Counted from the stretch's first letter, positions 12,076-23,668 are shown. The stretch: 64,000 nucleotides of DNA from Macrostomum hystrix (GCA_950097015.1 CATNEN010000001.1:24122501-24186500); one strand, 5' to 3'. A program made the numbers and translations. Notes: generated from the letters alone by a model not told the origin.

Positions 12076-13904
12076 GTCATGGCATCGACTCAGTTCGGAA
12101 TTGCAAATTCCTAATTCTTCTCCTCCTCGTCTCGTTCTAATTATTTTTTTAGATTTTAGAATCAGCAGCAGAATCAGCCGGCTTAGTTTTGTTACTATAA
12201 GTGTACACATTATGGCCTAGCAATTAAAATCAATGTTGCAAGGACTCTTTCGGTTTTCATTATCTGAGCCAATAATTTTTCTTTCAAAATTTCATTTACT
12301 TGTTGATTTATAAGATTGAGAAGCTTCGCCCCGATGTAGTTCTTAGGAAGCATTAACTGCTTCAATATTTCATTACCTGTTAGATAATAAAAGCTGTTAG
12401 ATAGCTATCCACCTGTTAGATAACTGCCTTCCAGATAGACATCAGTTAACAATTTTTCCTTGCAGGCTTGTACTCACCTGTCCGCTGGTTCAAACTTTTC
12501 CGTGGAAGTTTGACGACAAGAACATTGAGTACTTCACCGGACCAAGATTCTTTGGACTGATCACCATTGCTCAAGTGAGAATTTTGCTTTCCATGAAAAT
12601 AGTAGGCAAATATTGCTCTGTGAGACCTCACTACAACACCCTACTCAGCCACCCCACTCAGGCACCCTACTCAGGCACCCTACTCTGACACCTCACTCCG
12701 ACACTCCACTCCGACACCCTACTCCGACACCCTACTCCGACACCCTACTCCGACAACTAACTCCGACACCTCACTCCGACACTCCACTCCGACACCCCAC
12801 TCCGACACCCCACTCCGACTCGGCCAGATCGCATCCTGGATGGTGTCCCTGACAACGCTGATTCTGTCAATCATATGCGGCGAGCGCTTCTTCAAAGCCG
12901 TCTGGTTTGGCGAGCAGGAGGAGCAGCAGTTTGCAGACGCCGCCTCAGCCGCCGACAGTTGCGAAAGCGCCGCCAATCGCGCTGTTGTCGGCGGCGCCAG
13001 CGGCTCTGCCGGTGGAGGCGGCGGCGGCGGCGGAAGCAGCGTCAGCGGAGGAGCGGAGAACAAGTCCGTGCCGGGAGCATCGTCAAACAGGCTGCCGCTG
13101 AACGGCATGATCCGCGAGAACCACGGTGCTCTCGCCGGACCGTCGGCTAAAGAGGAGCCGCTTTTACAGCAGCAGCAGCAGCAGCATCATCATCATCATC
13201 ATCAACAGCTTCCACCGCAGCCGTTATCCACGTCCGCGATCGTCAGCTCGCCCAGCGACTCAGCCGGCAGTGAAGAGTTGAGCACGCTGAATCACTCTCA
13301 GCATCGTCAAGGAATTTATGGCATCGGAGCGCTGCGTCCAGCAGCTTCAGTGACAGCGGCGTCTTCTGGTGCGGCGTCACTGCACCATCAGCAGCAGCAG
13401 CAGCAGCCGCCGCCGCCACCACCGCAGTTTGGCGGCCTCCAGATGATCAACAGTCTCGGACTGGTGGACAGTAGCAGCCTTGTCACCAGCGCGCATCTCC
13501 ACGCTCCCGCCATCGGCTGCCTGCATAGCACTCGGATCGGCCCGCCGCCGCAGACTCAGCCGCCGCAGCCTCCTGGATCATCGGCGGCAGCGGCAGCGGC
13601 AGCAGCAGCAGCAGCAGGTAACTGCGGCCACTTGTTGGCAGCAACCACAACAAGTACCTTTGCGCTGCGCAGCCCGACCATTCAGAGCACGCAGTCGCTA
13701 ACCCTCTCCCCTGTTGTGCTACACCACCACCACAGCCTACCAAGAAACTGCATTGTGGGAGCCCAGACTCCAGCAGCAGCCGCTGCAGCCGCAGCAGCAT
13801 CCTTTCACCAGCCTGTCTGCTGCCACTGCTACTGCCAGTTTGATCCCCTATCATCCGGCTGCCTGCAGACTGAAGAGGATCTGGAACTCGTCAGCACAGT
13901 GTAG
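6169..13904 (+). CDS. TMEM179: TMEM179-like four-pass membrane protein (4 coding exons)
   Basis: Join 6169..6533, 8237..8404, 12466..12574, 12828..13904, giving 572 residues. Donors are GTGAGT, GTGAGA and GTGAGA; all acceptors are CAG; phases 2, 2 and 0 keep one frame. Four hydrophobic segments lie near residues 24-44, 93-113, 126-152 and 205-231. A cysteine-containing first loop carries NGSF, and GLITIAQIASWMVSLTTL enters TM4. This order and spacing match TMEM179, a poorly characterised, brain-enriched vertebrate membrane protein family of about 230 residues. The odd part is the tail. After TM4, about 340 residues are disordered and rich in A, S, Q, H, G and P, with runs of Q, H, P and about eleven A. 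Vertebrate relatives have only a short tail. Exons are GC-rich and every intron contains tandem arrays. Family assignment is by pattern, not alignment. Confidence 0.72.
6746..8215 (+). repeat. minisatellite R2 in TMEM179 intron 1, 22 bp unit
   Basis: Tandem units of the type AGTTTCTCCATCATCCGCC with variable ends (CCCA, ATAA, or CTTCCACTCCCC). It is strongly pyrimidine-rich on the gene's sense strand. It fills nearly the whole 1.7-kb intron and stops about 20 bp before exon 2. Confidence 0.95.
8420..9654 (+). repeat. minisatellite R3 in TMEM179 intron 2, 33 bp unit
   Basis: About 37 copies of a 33-bp unit that includes TCTTCCGCCCCCACCACC and a PstI-like CTGCAG. It begins only about 15 bp after the exon 2 donor. 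The period is divisible by three and lacks stops, so frames of up to 497 codons are open on both strands. These are by-products of the repeat. Confidence 0.95.
9655..10358 (+). other. unique intron 2 sequence
   Basis: Non-repetitive intron between arrays R3 and R4. It has a short G-run near 10,015. No exon with both splice signals and a matching phase is visible. Confidence 0.5.
10359..11398 (+). repeat. minisatellite R4 in TMEM179 intron 2, 22 bp unit
   Basis: About 46 units containing CACAGTCTGCTCAAAGATC. Three variants (GATCTGA, GATCAGA, TATCTGA) occur in an order that itself repeats: a block beginning near 10,741 recurs near 11,005, a 264-bp (12-unit) higher-order period. Confidence 0.95.
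11399..12465 (+). other. unique intron 2 sequence with GT/GA microsatellite
   Basis: Non-repetitive intron leading to exon 3, with a T-rich tract (AATTTTTCCTTGCAG) at the acceptor. A GA run followed by about 12 GT dinucleotides lies at about 12,030-12,072. A 188-codon frame here is not splice-consistent. Confidence 0.6.
12640..12822 (+). repeat. minisatellite R5 in TMEM179 intron 3, 11 bp unit
   Basis: Imperfect units of CACTCCGACAC or ACCCTACTCCG type. The array ends about 6 bp before exon 4, and the last degenerate unit supplies the acceptor GGCCAG. Confidence 0.85.
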
Positions 13905-15462
13905 CGAGTGCCTAAGCCTGCAGCAGCAGTACCCGCACGGGGTGTTTTATGGGCCCAGTCGGTTGGACTATGGCTGGAGGGACCAGTACTGAAGTAGCCC
14001 GATTCTATCGCAGCATGGATGTACACAGTCGAAGGCAGGGTGTGGCAGATGTGCATTCTAGAGTGTACATTTGGATAGAAAAATTGCCAATGCTTCAAAT
14101 GTACATATGGTGAGAGAGCTTGAATGCACATAATAAGATGGAACTATAATAGGCAAATTATAATTTAAGAAATCATCTGAATTTCATTCTTTCTCTCTGT
14201 CTGAATTAGACAGACGTACATTATAGAATGTACATTAGGTAGGGTAGAAAATTAGTTGAAGATTTGGATGTACATTTGTGGGCAGAGATATATGAGCGTA
14301 GGATGTACATTTTGCGTCATAAAAAAAAGAATTTGAAATAAGAAAAAATTCTGCGAAAGAAAATTTAGCAGTCAGTTAATTTTTTTACGATTGGCGAAAG
14401 AAAGTTAATCTCAATAAATTAGAATTACAATTAGACTTCTCATGGTTTCCTCTTAATATAATAAATTTTTTTTGCGCGTTATTAGCAAATAATTCCTCAC
14501 CAATGTATGTAACTAAATTAACTATTGCAACAGTTATTACTCGCGCGTTTCATATACTCGTACAACTTTTACTTCTCCCGAAATTATATATTTTTTTAAA
14601 GTGAAACATGACTGCATTGCTGTTGTCATTTTATAAAAATATTAATTATATACCTTATAATTACATTGTTTAGCAACGAGTCTATTTGCTCACACATTTT
14701 TCGTCTCTTATCTGACCTGATCTGATCTCTTGAGACAGAGTCACAATTAATCGCGTTAAATTAAGTAGCAACATTTAAATCAATAATTTGTCCCATTGCA
14801 TCGCATGCGAACTAATGTTATAAACAAAATTACATATTTTTAATGCATGAAAACGCGGCTGATATATTAGTGCGAAAAAATTGCGAAGATGCTTTCTTAA
14901 ATGACGTATTTACCCTTGTTTATTATATAACTATTTTCAAGAACGATATCCATTCCCATGATTGGCTAAGGGCTAAAACAGATCGAATTGTTCATGGAGG
15001 TGCGGCTGATTATATAGACTCATAAGATTTTAAGCGATCGGAACAAATCAGGAAATTAACCCAAAGTAAAGTTAGTGATCAACATTTTGAAAGTGAATTC
15101 ATTTTACAATTGGCAAAGCGCGCGCAACGATTATCATATTTCCTCTGTTTTGATTGCCCCCCCCCAATGAGTTCAATCTTGTCTATATTTTTTCTACTTT
15201 TTTTCACATCGATTATATAGCAAAGCGTGTGAATAGTACTTTTATATCTGTGTGACGCAAGCGCCTTATAACTCCTGATACCTGACATTGTATTAACTAT
15301 CTCATTATAAATATTGAGTGATCCTCGCCTGTCTAAACTATACTAAGTTATCCTAAGATCAAAACTGAATTTCAAAATCATTCTACACATGTCAAATGAC
15401 AAATCATGCATGGAGTGAAATTGACGTGACCCCATGGAGTCAAAATATTTCATAGGTAATTT
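13905..15462 (+). other. 3' flank of the TMEM179-like gene
   Basis: AT-rich. The first 400 bp carry several GTACATT words, probably 3' UTR. The first good AATAAA is at 14413-14418. No further gene is seen. Confidence 0.45.
14413..14418 (+). terminator. candidate polyadenylation signal AATAAA (TMEM179-like)
   Basis: First canonical AATAAA downstream of the stop at 13904, in an AT-rich context. This implies a 3' UTR of about 0.5 kb. Confidence 0.35.
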
Positions 15463-15558
15463 ATGGATATATTACCTTATCCATATATATATTATATATA
15501 TATATATATATTATCTATATATATGGATATAAAAGAGCGATTTATGAATCGCTCTTTT
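15463..15558. repeat. AT-rich palindromic cluster with perfect 12-bp hairpin
   Basis: TATGGATA and TATCCATA alternate in inverted order around an (AT)n tract. Directly after it comes a perfect stem of AAAAGAGCGATT (15531-15542) and AATCGCTCTTTT (15547-15558) with a 4-base loop. Cruciform formation is plausible. Confidence 0.8.
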
Positions 15559-15836
15559 CCAGGAAATTCAGGAACAGAAGATTTTTGCTGCTCTGATTAG
15601 TTGTGCTCATTTCTCATTCAGAACTGACGTGCGAAATATATTTTTTCAAGGTACCTGATTAACAAAAAAATACAAAATTGAAATCAACGAGATGTAGACT
15701 CGTAATTTAGACTCGGTTGTGCACAGAAATCGCTTCGGAACTCATTGAAAGTGTTTAATAAACACAATCAAAAGGATGTAGATAATATTGAATATGTTGC
15801 TATTTTTAGAAACGCTAGCCGGGAGCCTTAACCTTG

Positions 15837-15860
15837 GTCACGTGACTGGCCGCTGCCAAT
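15837..15860. promoter_or_regulatory. E-box GTCACGTGAC plus CCAAT box
   Basis: GTCACGTGAC (15837-15846) is a full palindromic E-box of the kind bound by bHLH-zip factors. A CCAAT (15856-15860) lies 10 bp further on. About 250 bp downstream, an ATG opens a 23-codon frame starting MAATLRHS (near 16,108), which could be a first exon, but no continuation was found. Confidence 0.3.
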
Positions 15861-16736
15861 CAGGTTTCGAAGTCAAATTTTAGCGATGTTGGAGTGCTTT
15901 GCCACCCAGCAGTCGTTGTCTGAGAGTTAAAGAGGGCACTTGTAAATACTAAAGGCGTTTTAGCAAAAGCACAGATTTTAATGCGGGAAAATCTCCAGGA
16001 CTTTTAACGATCTTTGGAATTCAGCCTAATTCAGTCCAATCTATCTACAGCGGCAATTTCAATTTAAGCAACAGATTTGCCTGAACTCCCAATTCGCTTA
16101 TAAAATATGGCCGCCACACTGCGCCATTCTGTTACGACACATTTCCCCAGTCGAATTCTTAGTCCAGTGTTCGAGTGAAGATCGTTAAAAGTAGCAGGAG
16201 TCGCATTAAATGGGATTGAGGTAGGCCTATTTTATCCCATGAATAAGATACGCCGGAGGAACAAGGCCGGGAAATTTTAACTTCCTTCGATCAGAAAATT
16301 TTGTACAACTTCGCTCACAAATTTTCCCGCTCTTCTGGGGATCATATTTCTGCTGGCTAGCTGTACTGCAGTCCATCAACAGCGAAGGCGTGAAATTAAA
16401 TTTTATCCCAGCCTTCGCTGCATTCTTCCCCAGAGATCGCTGAGGTCCCCGAGGTCCGCCCCGAGGCTTATCGGCATCCGGTGGCAGCTTTGCTTTTGCC
16501 AATTTTCAACTTTTCGACGATTTTTGCGAAGCTAATTTCTGTGGCTCAAGTAAGTAGCCACAGTTCCAATAACCGTTTATCCAATAGATTTGTGCAATGC
16601 GACGGAATTTTCACAGAATTTTTTACCGAACTTGCACTCAATATGCCATAGCCTAGAGCTTGAATTGCCAATCTAGACAGGACTCTAGCATGCAGGAATA
16701 TTTGATAAAATAATAGAGCAAGTCGCTTTGGTAATC
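15861..16736. other. no supported gene
   Basis: Unique sequence of mixed composition. A minus-strand frame at 16227-16502 lacks an ATG start and any recognisable domain. Confidence 0.4.
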
Positions 16737-17722
16737 GCATCAGGAGCCGTAACAGAACTTTAGCTAGAATCGCAGCAGGATCCGCAGAGAGAATCGTAGC
16801 TAGAATCGCAGAAGGATCCATAGAAGGAATCGTAGCTAGAATCGCTGCAGGATCCGCAGAGAGAATCGTAGCTAGTATCGCAGCAGGATCCGAAAAGAGA
16901 ATCGTAGCTAGTATCGCAGCAGGATCCAAAAAGAGAATCGTAGCTAGAATCGCTGCAGGATCCGCAGAGAGAATCGTAGCTAGAATCGCAGCAGGATCCG
17001 AAAAGAGAATCGTAGCTAGAATCGCAGCAGGATCCGAAAAGAGAATCGTAGCAAGTATCGCAGCAGGATCCGAAGAGAGAATCGTAGCTAGTATCGCAGA
17101 AGGATCCGCAGAGAAAATCGTAGCTAGTATCGCAGCAGGATCCGAAGAGAGAATCGTAGCTAGAATCGCAGCAGGATCCGCAGAGAAAATCGTAGCTAGA
17201 ATCGCAGCAGGATCCGCAGAGAGAATCGTAGGTAGTATCGCAGAAGGATCCGCAGAGAAAATCGTAGCTAGAATCGCAGCAGGATCCGAAAAGAGAATCG
17301 TAGCTAGTATCGCAGCAGGATCCGAAGAGAGAATCGTAGCTAGAATCGCAGCAGGATCCGCAGAGAAAATCGTAGCTAGAATCGCAGCAGGATCCGCAGA
17401 GAAAATCGTAGCTAGAATCGCAGCAGGATCCGCAGAGAGAATCGTAGCTAGTATCGCAGCAGGATCCGAAGAGAAAATCGTAGCTAGTATCGCAGCAGGA
17501 TCCGAAGTGAGAATCGTAGCTAGAATCGCAGCAGGATCCGTAGGAAGAATCGTAGCTAGAATCGCAGCAGGATCCGAAGAGAGGATTTTAGCTAGAATCG
17601 CAGAAGGATCCGTAGAGAGAATCGTAGCTAGAATCGCAGTAGGATCCGAAGAGAAAATGGTAGCTAGAATCGCAGTAGGATCCGAAGAGAGAATCGTAGC
17701 TAGAATCGCAGCAGGATCCTTA
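16737..17722 (+). repeat. minisatellite R6, 36 bp unit
   Basis: About 27 units; each contains TAGCTAGAATCGCAGCAGG followed by ATCC. It reads as a 12-residue repeat (DPAAILATIL) on the minus strand only because 36 is divisible by three. The reverse complement carries ATCCTGCTGCGATTCTAG, a core also found in the arrays at 52-53.6 kb. Confidence 0.95.
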
Positions 17723-18361
17723 AAAACATCCCAGAGCAACCATCCCAGATTGAGCCAAAGCCAAGGCTGCAACCAAACAATAATGCTCCCTAATCGATCC
17801 GCCTGTTTCTGAGTTTCTACTCTGAGTTACTGGCCTGAAAATCCGAGCACGTTGTCGACACACGGGCCGACGTGAACTGCAAGCTAAAATATGGATCTGG
17901 CCGGCAAGCCAGTCACGTGATCACAGATCACGCGGTGATCGCGTGAGCGAAGGACATTCCACCCCCCAACACCGCCGCTGGCAATGATTATTGGCATTGG
18001 AATTCGATCAGGGGCACATAGTCATCAGATTAATACATGCGAGAGCTGAGTGTGCTGAGACACAAATATAACTAAACAAGACAGCGGCAGAAAGGGAGAA
18101 GACACGCCATGATGCTCAGCGGACAGATTGGCAAGACCAGAACTACCGAGTGAAAACTGACTGCAGGGAAGGATGAAGTTTTGCATAACGCGTGGCTGAA
18201 CCGACTTTTCAGCAGATTGTTTATTTCATGCATTTTTATGTTGACGCAACTTTATTGCTCGTCTCACATTTTTCTGTCTCAGTTCCATGGAAGCAAAAAA
18301 AATTATTTAACGCTTCGTTCCTTTATTTTATTTGTTTCGTATTGACTTCCCACCAATCAAC
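17723..18361. other. no supported gene
   Basis: Unique sequence. A second E-box in CCAGTCACGTGA lies near 17,908-17,919, inverted relative to the one at 15837. Nothing else recognisable. Confidence 0.4.
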
Positions 18362-20905
18362 CCCCACCTTTACTCTCTACCCCTTTCTCTTACTCTACTC
18401 CCTCTCTCCCTACTCTCTACCCCCTCTCTCCCTGCTCTCTACCCCCTCTCTCCCTGCTCTCTACCCCCTCTCTCCCTGCTCTCTACCCCCTCTCTCCCTA
18501 CTCTCTACCCCCTCTCTCCCTACTCTCTTACCCCCTCTCTCCCTACTCTCTACCCCCTCTCTCCCTGCTCTCTACCCCCTCTTTCCCTGCTCTCTACCCC
18601 CTCTCTCCCTGCTCTCTAACCCCTCTCTCCCTGCTCTCTACCCCCTCTCTCCCTGCTTTCTTACCCCTCTCTCCCTGCTCTCTACCCCTCTCTCCCTGCT
18701 CTCTACCCCCTCTCTCCCTGCTCTCTACCCACTCTCTTCCTGCTCTCTACCCCCTCTCTCCCTACTCTCTACCCCCTCTCTCCCTGCTCTCTTACCCCCT
18801 CTCTCCCTAGTCTCTTACCCGCTCACTCCCTGTTCTATTAAACATCTCTCCCTACTCTCTACACCCTCTCTCCCTACTCTCTTACCCCCCTCTCTCCCTA
18901 CTCTCTTACCCCTCTCTCCCTAATCTCTACCCCCTCTCTCTCTGCTCTCTACCCCCTCTCTCCCTGCTCTCTAACCCCTCTCTCCCTGCTCTCTACCCCC
19001 TCTCTCCCTGCTTTCTTACCCCTCTCTCCCTGCTCTCTACCCCCTCTCCCTGCTCTCTACCCCCTCTCTCCCTACTCTCTTACCCCTCTCTCCCTAATCT
19101 CTACCCCCTCTCTCTCTGCTCTCTACCCCCTCTCTCCCTGCTCTCTAACCCCTCTCTCCCTGCTCTCTACCCCCTCTCTCCCTGCTTTCTTACCCCTCTC
19201 TCCCTGCTCTCTACCCCCTCTCCCTGCTCTCTACCCCCTCTCTCCCTAGTCTCTTACCCGCTCACTCCCTGTTCTATTAAACATCTCTCCCTACTCTCTA
19301 CACCCTCTCTCCCTACTCTCTTACCCCCTCTCTCCCTACTCTCTTACCCCTCTCTCCCTAATCTCTACCCCCTCTCTCTCTGCTCTCTACCCCCTCTCTC
19401 CCTGCTCTCTAACCCCTCTCTCCCTGCTCTCTACCCCCTCTCTCCCTGCTTTCTTACCCCTCTCTCCCTGCTCTCTACCCCCTCTCCCTGCTCTCTACCC
19501 CCTCTCTCCCTAGTCTCTTACCCGCTCACTCCCTGTTCTATTAAACATCTCTCCCTACTCTCTACACCCTCTCTCCCTACTCTCTTACCCCCTCTCTCCC
19601 TACTCTCTTACCCCTCTCTCTGTTGTGACTCACGATCCTACAGCCTTTGGGGAAGCTGCGACAGCCCCAGGTCCCAGTCGGGTGCCACCCGTTCCGTCTC
19701 CCAAGGAATGGCAGAAAAGAACTCACGGTATCTCGGCTGATGCAACAGTTAGTAGCCGGTCGGTTTTATTTGCACTAAGATAGATAGTCTCGTAACTGGT
19801 GGGCAGACGAGGTTAGCAGGGTCTAATTAACTGGGCACAACTATATAGCTAGGTTGGCACCACAGAACTCCGGGCTTTAGCGACAAAACAAACAGGGGGT
19901 GGGGTACGAGAGCGCGCAAGGCGGGTGAGATGTACATTCAACAATTAGGGGTAGGCTGGGCGATCGATACATATGAACTGGGGTGGGGCACGCTAGCCGA
20001 CTGGCGGGGCAGGGAATGAGAAAGAGATGAAAATGATAGGGCAGAGGTGAGGGCTGCGTCACAACATCTCTCTAATCTGTACCCCCTCTCTCTCTGCTCT
20101 CTACCCCCTCTCTCCCTGCTCTCTAACCCCTCTCTCCCTGCTCTCTTACCCCCTCTCTCCCTAGTCTCTTACCCGCCCACTCCCTGTTCTATTAAACATC
20201 TCTCCCTACTCTCTTACCCCCTCTCTCCCTACTCTCTTACCTCTCTCTCCCTACTCTCTTACCCCTCTCTCCGTAGTCTCTACCCCCTCTCTCCCTACTC
20301 TCTACCCCCTCTCTCCCTAGTCTCTTACCCGCTCACTCCCTGTTCTATTAAACATCTCTCCCTACTCTCTACACCCTCTCTCCCTACTCTCTTACCCCCT
20401 CTCTCCCTACTCTCTTACCCCTCTCTCCCTAATCTCTACCCCCTCTCTCTCTGCTCTCTACCCCCTCTCTCCCTGCTCTCTAACCCCTCTCTCCCTGCTC
20501 TCTTACCCCCTCTCTCCCTAGTCTCTTACCCGCCCACTCCCTGTTCTATTAAACATCTCTCCCTACTCTCTTACCCCCTCTCTCCCTACTCTCTTACCCC
20601 TCTCTCCCTACTCTCTTACCCCTCTCTCCGTAGTCTCTACCCCCTCTCTCCCTACTCTCTACCCCCTCTCTCCCTAGTCTCTTACCCGCTCACTCCCTGT
20701 TCTATTAAACATCTCTCCCTACTCTCTACTCCCTCTCTCCCTACTCTCTACCCCCTCTCTCCCTAGTCTCTTACCCGCTCACTCCCTGTTCTATTAAACA
20801 TCTCTCCCTACTCTCTACTCCCTCTCTCCCTACTCTCTACCCCCTCTCTCCCTACTCTCTACTCCCTCTCTCCCTACTCTCTACCCCCTCTCACCCTACT
20901 CTTTT
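18362..20905 (+). repeat. minisatellite R7, 22 bp CT-rich unit with higher-order structure
   Basis: Pyrimidine-only units of the type CTCTACCCCCTCTCTCCCTG. A variant block with CCGCTCACTCCCTGTTC and TATTAAACATCTCTCCC recurs about eight times (for example near 18,810, 19,250, 19,515, 20,170, 20,325, 20,525, 20,685 and 20,770), marking a higher-order repeat. It is interrupted by the LTR at 19621-20066. Confidence 0.95.
19621..20066 (-). mobile_element. solo LTR inserted in minisatellite R7
   Basis: A 446-bp unique insert beginning TGTTGTGAC and ending GTCACAACA, so TG...CA with 9-bp inverted ends. It is flanked by TCTCTC on both sides, which may be a target duplication but is ambiguous inside a CT repeat. 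Read on the minus strand, a CTATATAG element (near 19,848) is followed about 80 bp later by AATAAA (19770-19765) and then a U5-like segment, the usual LTR order. No internal gag/pol is present, so this is a solo LTR left by recombination. A short MITE is the alternative. Confidence 0.65.
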
Positions 20906-21425
20906 TTCTCTCTCTCTACTATCAACCTCCTAGATTCATTCATTCATACTATTTTGTTATTATTTGACTCAATTAAGTCGGCCAAACATAGCCAATGCAG
21001 TCTGTAGTTTTAAATTAGCATAGCAGAAGACCTTTATATGGCCCTCTAATAATAAACTAAAGCCGATGTGCCTGTCGACAGCCTGGGCGAACGGCCAATC
21101 AGCATGCCGCTATATTCCCTATACTGGTTGGGTTGAAGAAACGCTAACAAAATACGACTTTTAGAGGATCTGAATATTAAACTGTATAAACTGTTCTCAG
21201 ATAGGACCAACTGCTTCTTAGCTGCAGCCTGGTGTGTTTTGAGATTCAACTATAAAATTCTCCTAACATAAACAGTACAGAAGCTCATAAATAATGTCTT
21301 CTCAACAGCACCTCAATGACCGTGAATATGTATTTTCTTATAGCTCTTGTGACTGCAATCCTTTTTGACGATATAATCGTAGCTCCATTGTTGGTTCTAC
21401 AACGTCAATAGAACTTAATAGAACT
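20906..21425. other. unique spacer between arrays R7 and R8
   Basis: No gene, RNA or element seen. Confidence 0.5.
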
Positions 21426-23668
21426 CATGGAATTGGTTGCACAGTCTAGACAGATGGAATTGTTGCAGTCTAGACTGATGGAATTGTTGCAGTCTAGACT
21501 GATGGAATTGTTGCAGTCTAGACTGATGGAATTGGTTGCACAGTCTAGACTGATGGAATTGGTTGCACAGTCTAGACAGATGTAATTGGTTGCACAGTCT
21601 AGACAGATGGAATTGGTTGCACAGTCTAGACTGATGGAATTAGTTACACAGTCTAGACTGATGGAATTGGTTGCACAGTCTAGACAGATGGAATTGGTTG
21701 CACAGTCTAGACTGATGGAATTGTTGCAGTCTAGACTGATGGAATTGTTGCAGTCTAGACTGATGGAATTGGTTGCACAGTCTAGACAGATGTAATTGGT
21801 TGCACAGTCTAGACAGATGGAATTGGTTGCACAGTCTAGACTGATGGAATTAGTTACACAGTCTAGACTGATGGAATTGGTTGCACAGTCTAGACAGATG
21901 GAATTGGTTGCACAGTCTAGACTGATGGAATTGGCTGCACAGTCTAGACTGCTGGAATTGGTTGCACAGTCTAGACTGATGGAATTGGTTGCACAGTCTA
22001 GACTGATGGAATTGGTTGCACAGTCTAGACAGATGGAATTGGTTGCACAGTCTAGACTGATGGAATTGGTTGCACAGTCTAGACAGATGGAATTGTTGCA
22101 GTCTAGACTGATGGAATTGTTGCAGTCTAGACTGATGGAATTGGTTGCACAGTCTAGACTGATGGAATTGTTGCAGTCTAGACTGATGGAATTGGTTGCA
22201 GTCTAGACAGATGGAATTGGTTGCACAGTCTAGACAGATGGAATTGGTTGCACAGTCTAGACAGATGGAATTGGTTGCACAGTCTAGACTGATGGAATTG
22301 GTTGCACAGTCTAGACTGATGGAATTGGTTGCACAGTCTAGACTGATGGAATTGGTTGCACAGTCTAGACTGATGGAATTGGTTGCACAGTCTAGACTGA
22401 TGGAATTGGTTGCACAGTCTAGACTGATGGAATTGGTTGCACAGTCTAGACTGATGGAATTGGTTGCACAGTCTAGACAGATGGAATTGGTTACACAATC
22501 TAGAATGATGGAATTGGTTGCACAGTCTAGACAGATGGAATTGGTTGCACAGTCTAGACAGATGGAATTGGTTGCACAGTCTAGACTGATGGAATTAGTT
22601 ACACAGTCTAGACTGATGGAATAGGTTGCACAGTCTAGACAGATGGAATTGGTTGCAGTCTAGACAGATGGAATTGGTTGCACAGTCTAGACTGATGGAA
22701 TTAGTTACACAGTCTAGACTGATGGAATTGGTTGCACAGTCTAGACAGATGGAATTGGTTGCACAGTATAGACAGATGGAATTGTTGCAGTCTAGACTGA
22801 TGGAATTGTTGCAGTCTAGACTGATGGAATTGGTTGCACAGTCTAGACAGATGGAATTGGTTATACAGTCTAGACTGATGGAATTGGTTGCACAGTCTAG
22901 ACAGATGGAATTGGTTGCACAGTCTAGACTGATGGAATTGGTTGCACAGTCTAGACAGATGGAATTGGTTGCAATCTAGAATGATGGAATTGGTTGCACA
23001 GTCTAGACAGATGGAATTGGTTGCAGTCTAGACAGATGGAATTGGTTGCACAGTCTAGACTGATGGAATTGGTTGCACAGTCTAGACAGATGGAATTGGT
23101 TGCACAGTCTAGACTGATGGAATTGGTTGCACAGTCTAGACAGATGGAATTGTTGCAGTCTAGACTGATGGAATTGTTGCAGTCTAGACTGATGGAATTG
23201 TTGCAGTCTAGACTGATGGAATTGTTGCAGTCTAGACTGATGGAATTGGTTGCACAGTCTAGACAGATGGAATTGGTTGCACAGTCTAGACTGATGGAAT
23301 TGGTTGCACAGTCTAGACAGATGGAATTGGTTGCACAGTCTAGAATGATGGAATTGGTTGCACAGTCTAGACAGATGGAATTGTTGCAGTCTAGACTGAT
23401 GGAATTGTTGCAGTCTAGACTGATGGAATTGGTTGCACAGTCTAGACAGATGGAATTGGTTACACAATCTAGAATGATGGAATTGGTTGCACAGTCTAGA
23501 CAGATGGAATTGGTTGCACAGTCTAGACAGATGGAATTGGTTGCACAGTCTAGACTGATGGAATTAGTTACACAGTCTAGACTGATGGAATTGGTTGCAG
23601 TCTGCTGAATGAAATTGGTTGCAGTCTAGACTGATGGAATTGGTTGCAGTCTGCTGAATGAAATTGGT
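21426..23668 (+). repeat. minisatellite R8, 27/24 bp units with a palindromic centre
   Basis: Units ATGGAATTGGTTGCACAGTC followed by TAGACTG, and a 24-bp form lacking G and CA (GTTGCAGTC). Many units carry the perfect palindrome AGTCTAGACT; others read TCTAGACAG. Larger duplications are visible, for example a 210-bp block starting at about 21,579 and again at about 21,789. Both unit lengths are divisible by three, which keeps MELVAQSRL-type frames open; I regard them as incidental. Confidence 0.95.

Noticed and set aside
16546-17772. 408-codon minus-strand frame with DPAAILATIL repeats
   Set aside because: Explained by the 36-bp array; no non-repeat domain at either end.
21586-23608. MELVAQSRL-repeat frames in R8
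   Set aside because: 24/27-bp units lacking stops; broken repeatedly by units with TAA or TAG; no domain outside the array.
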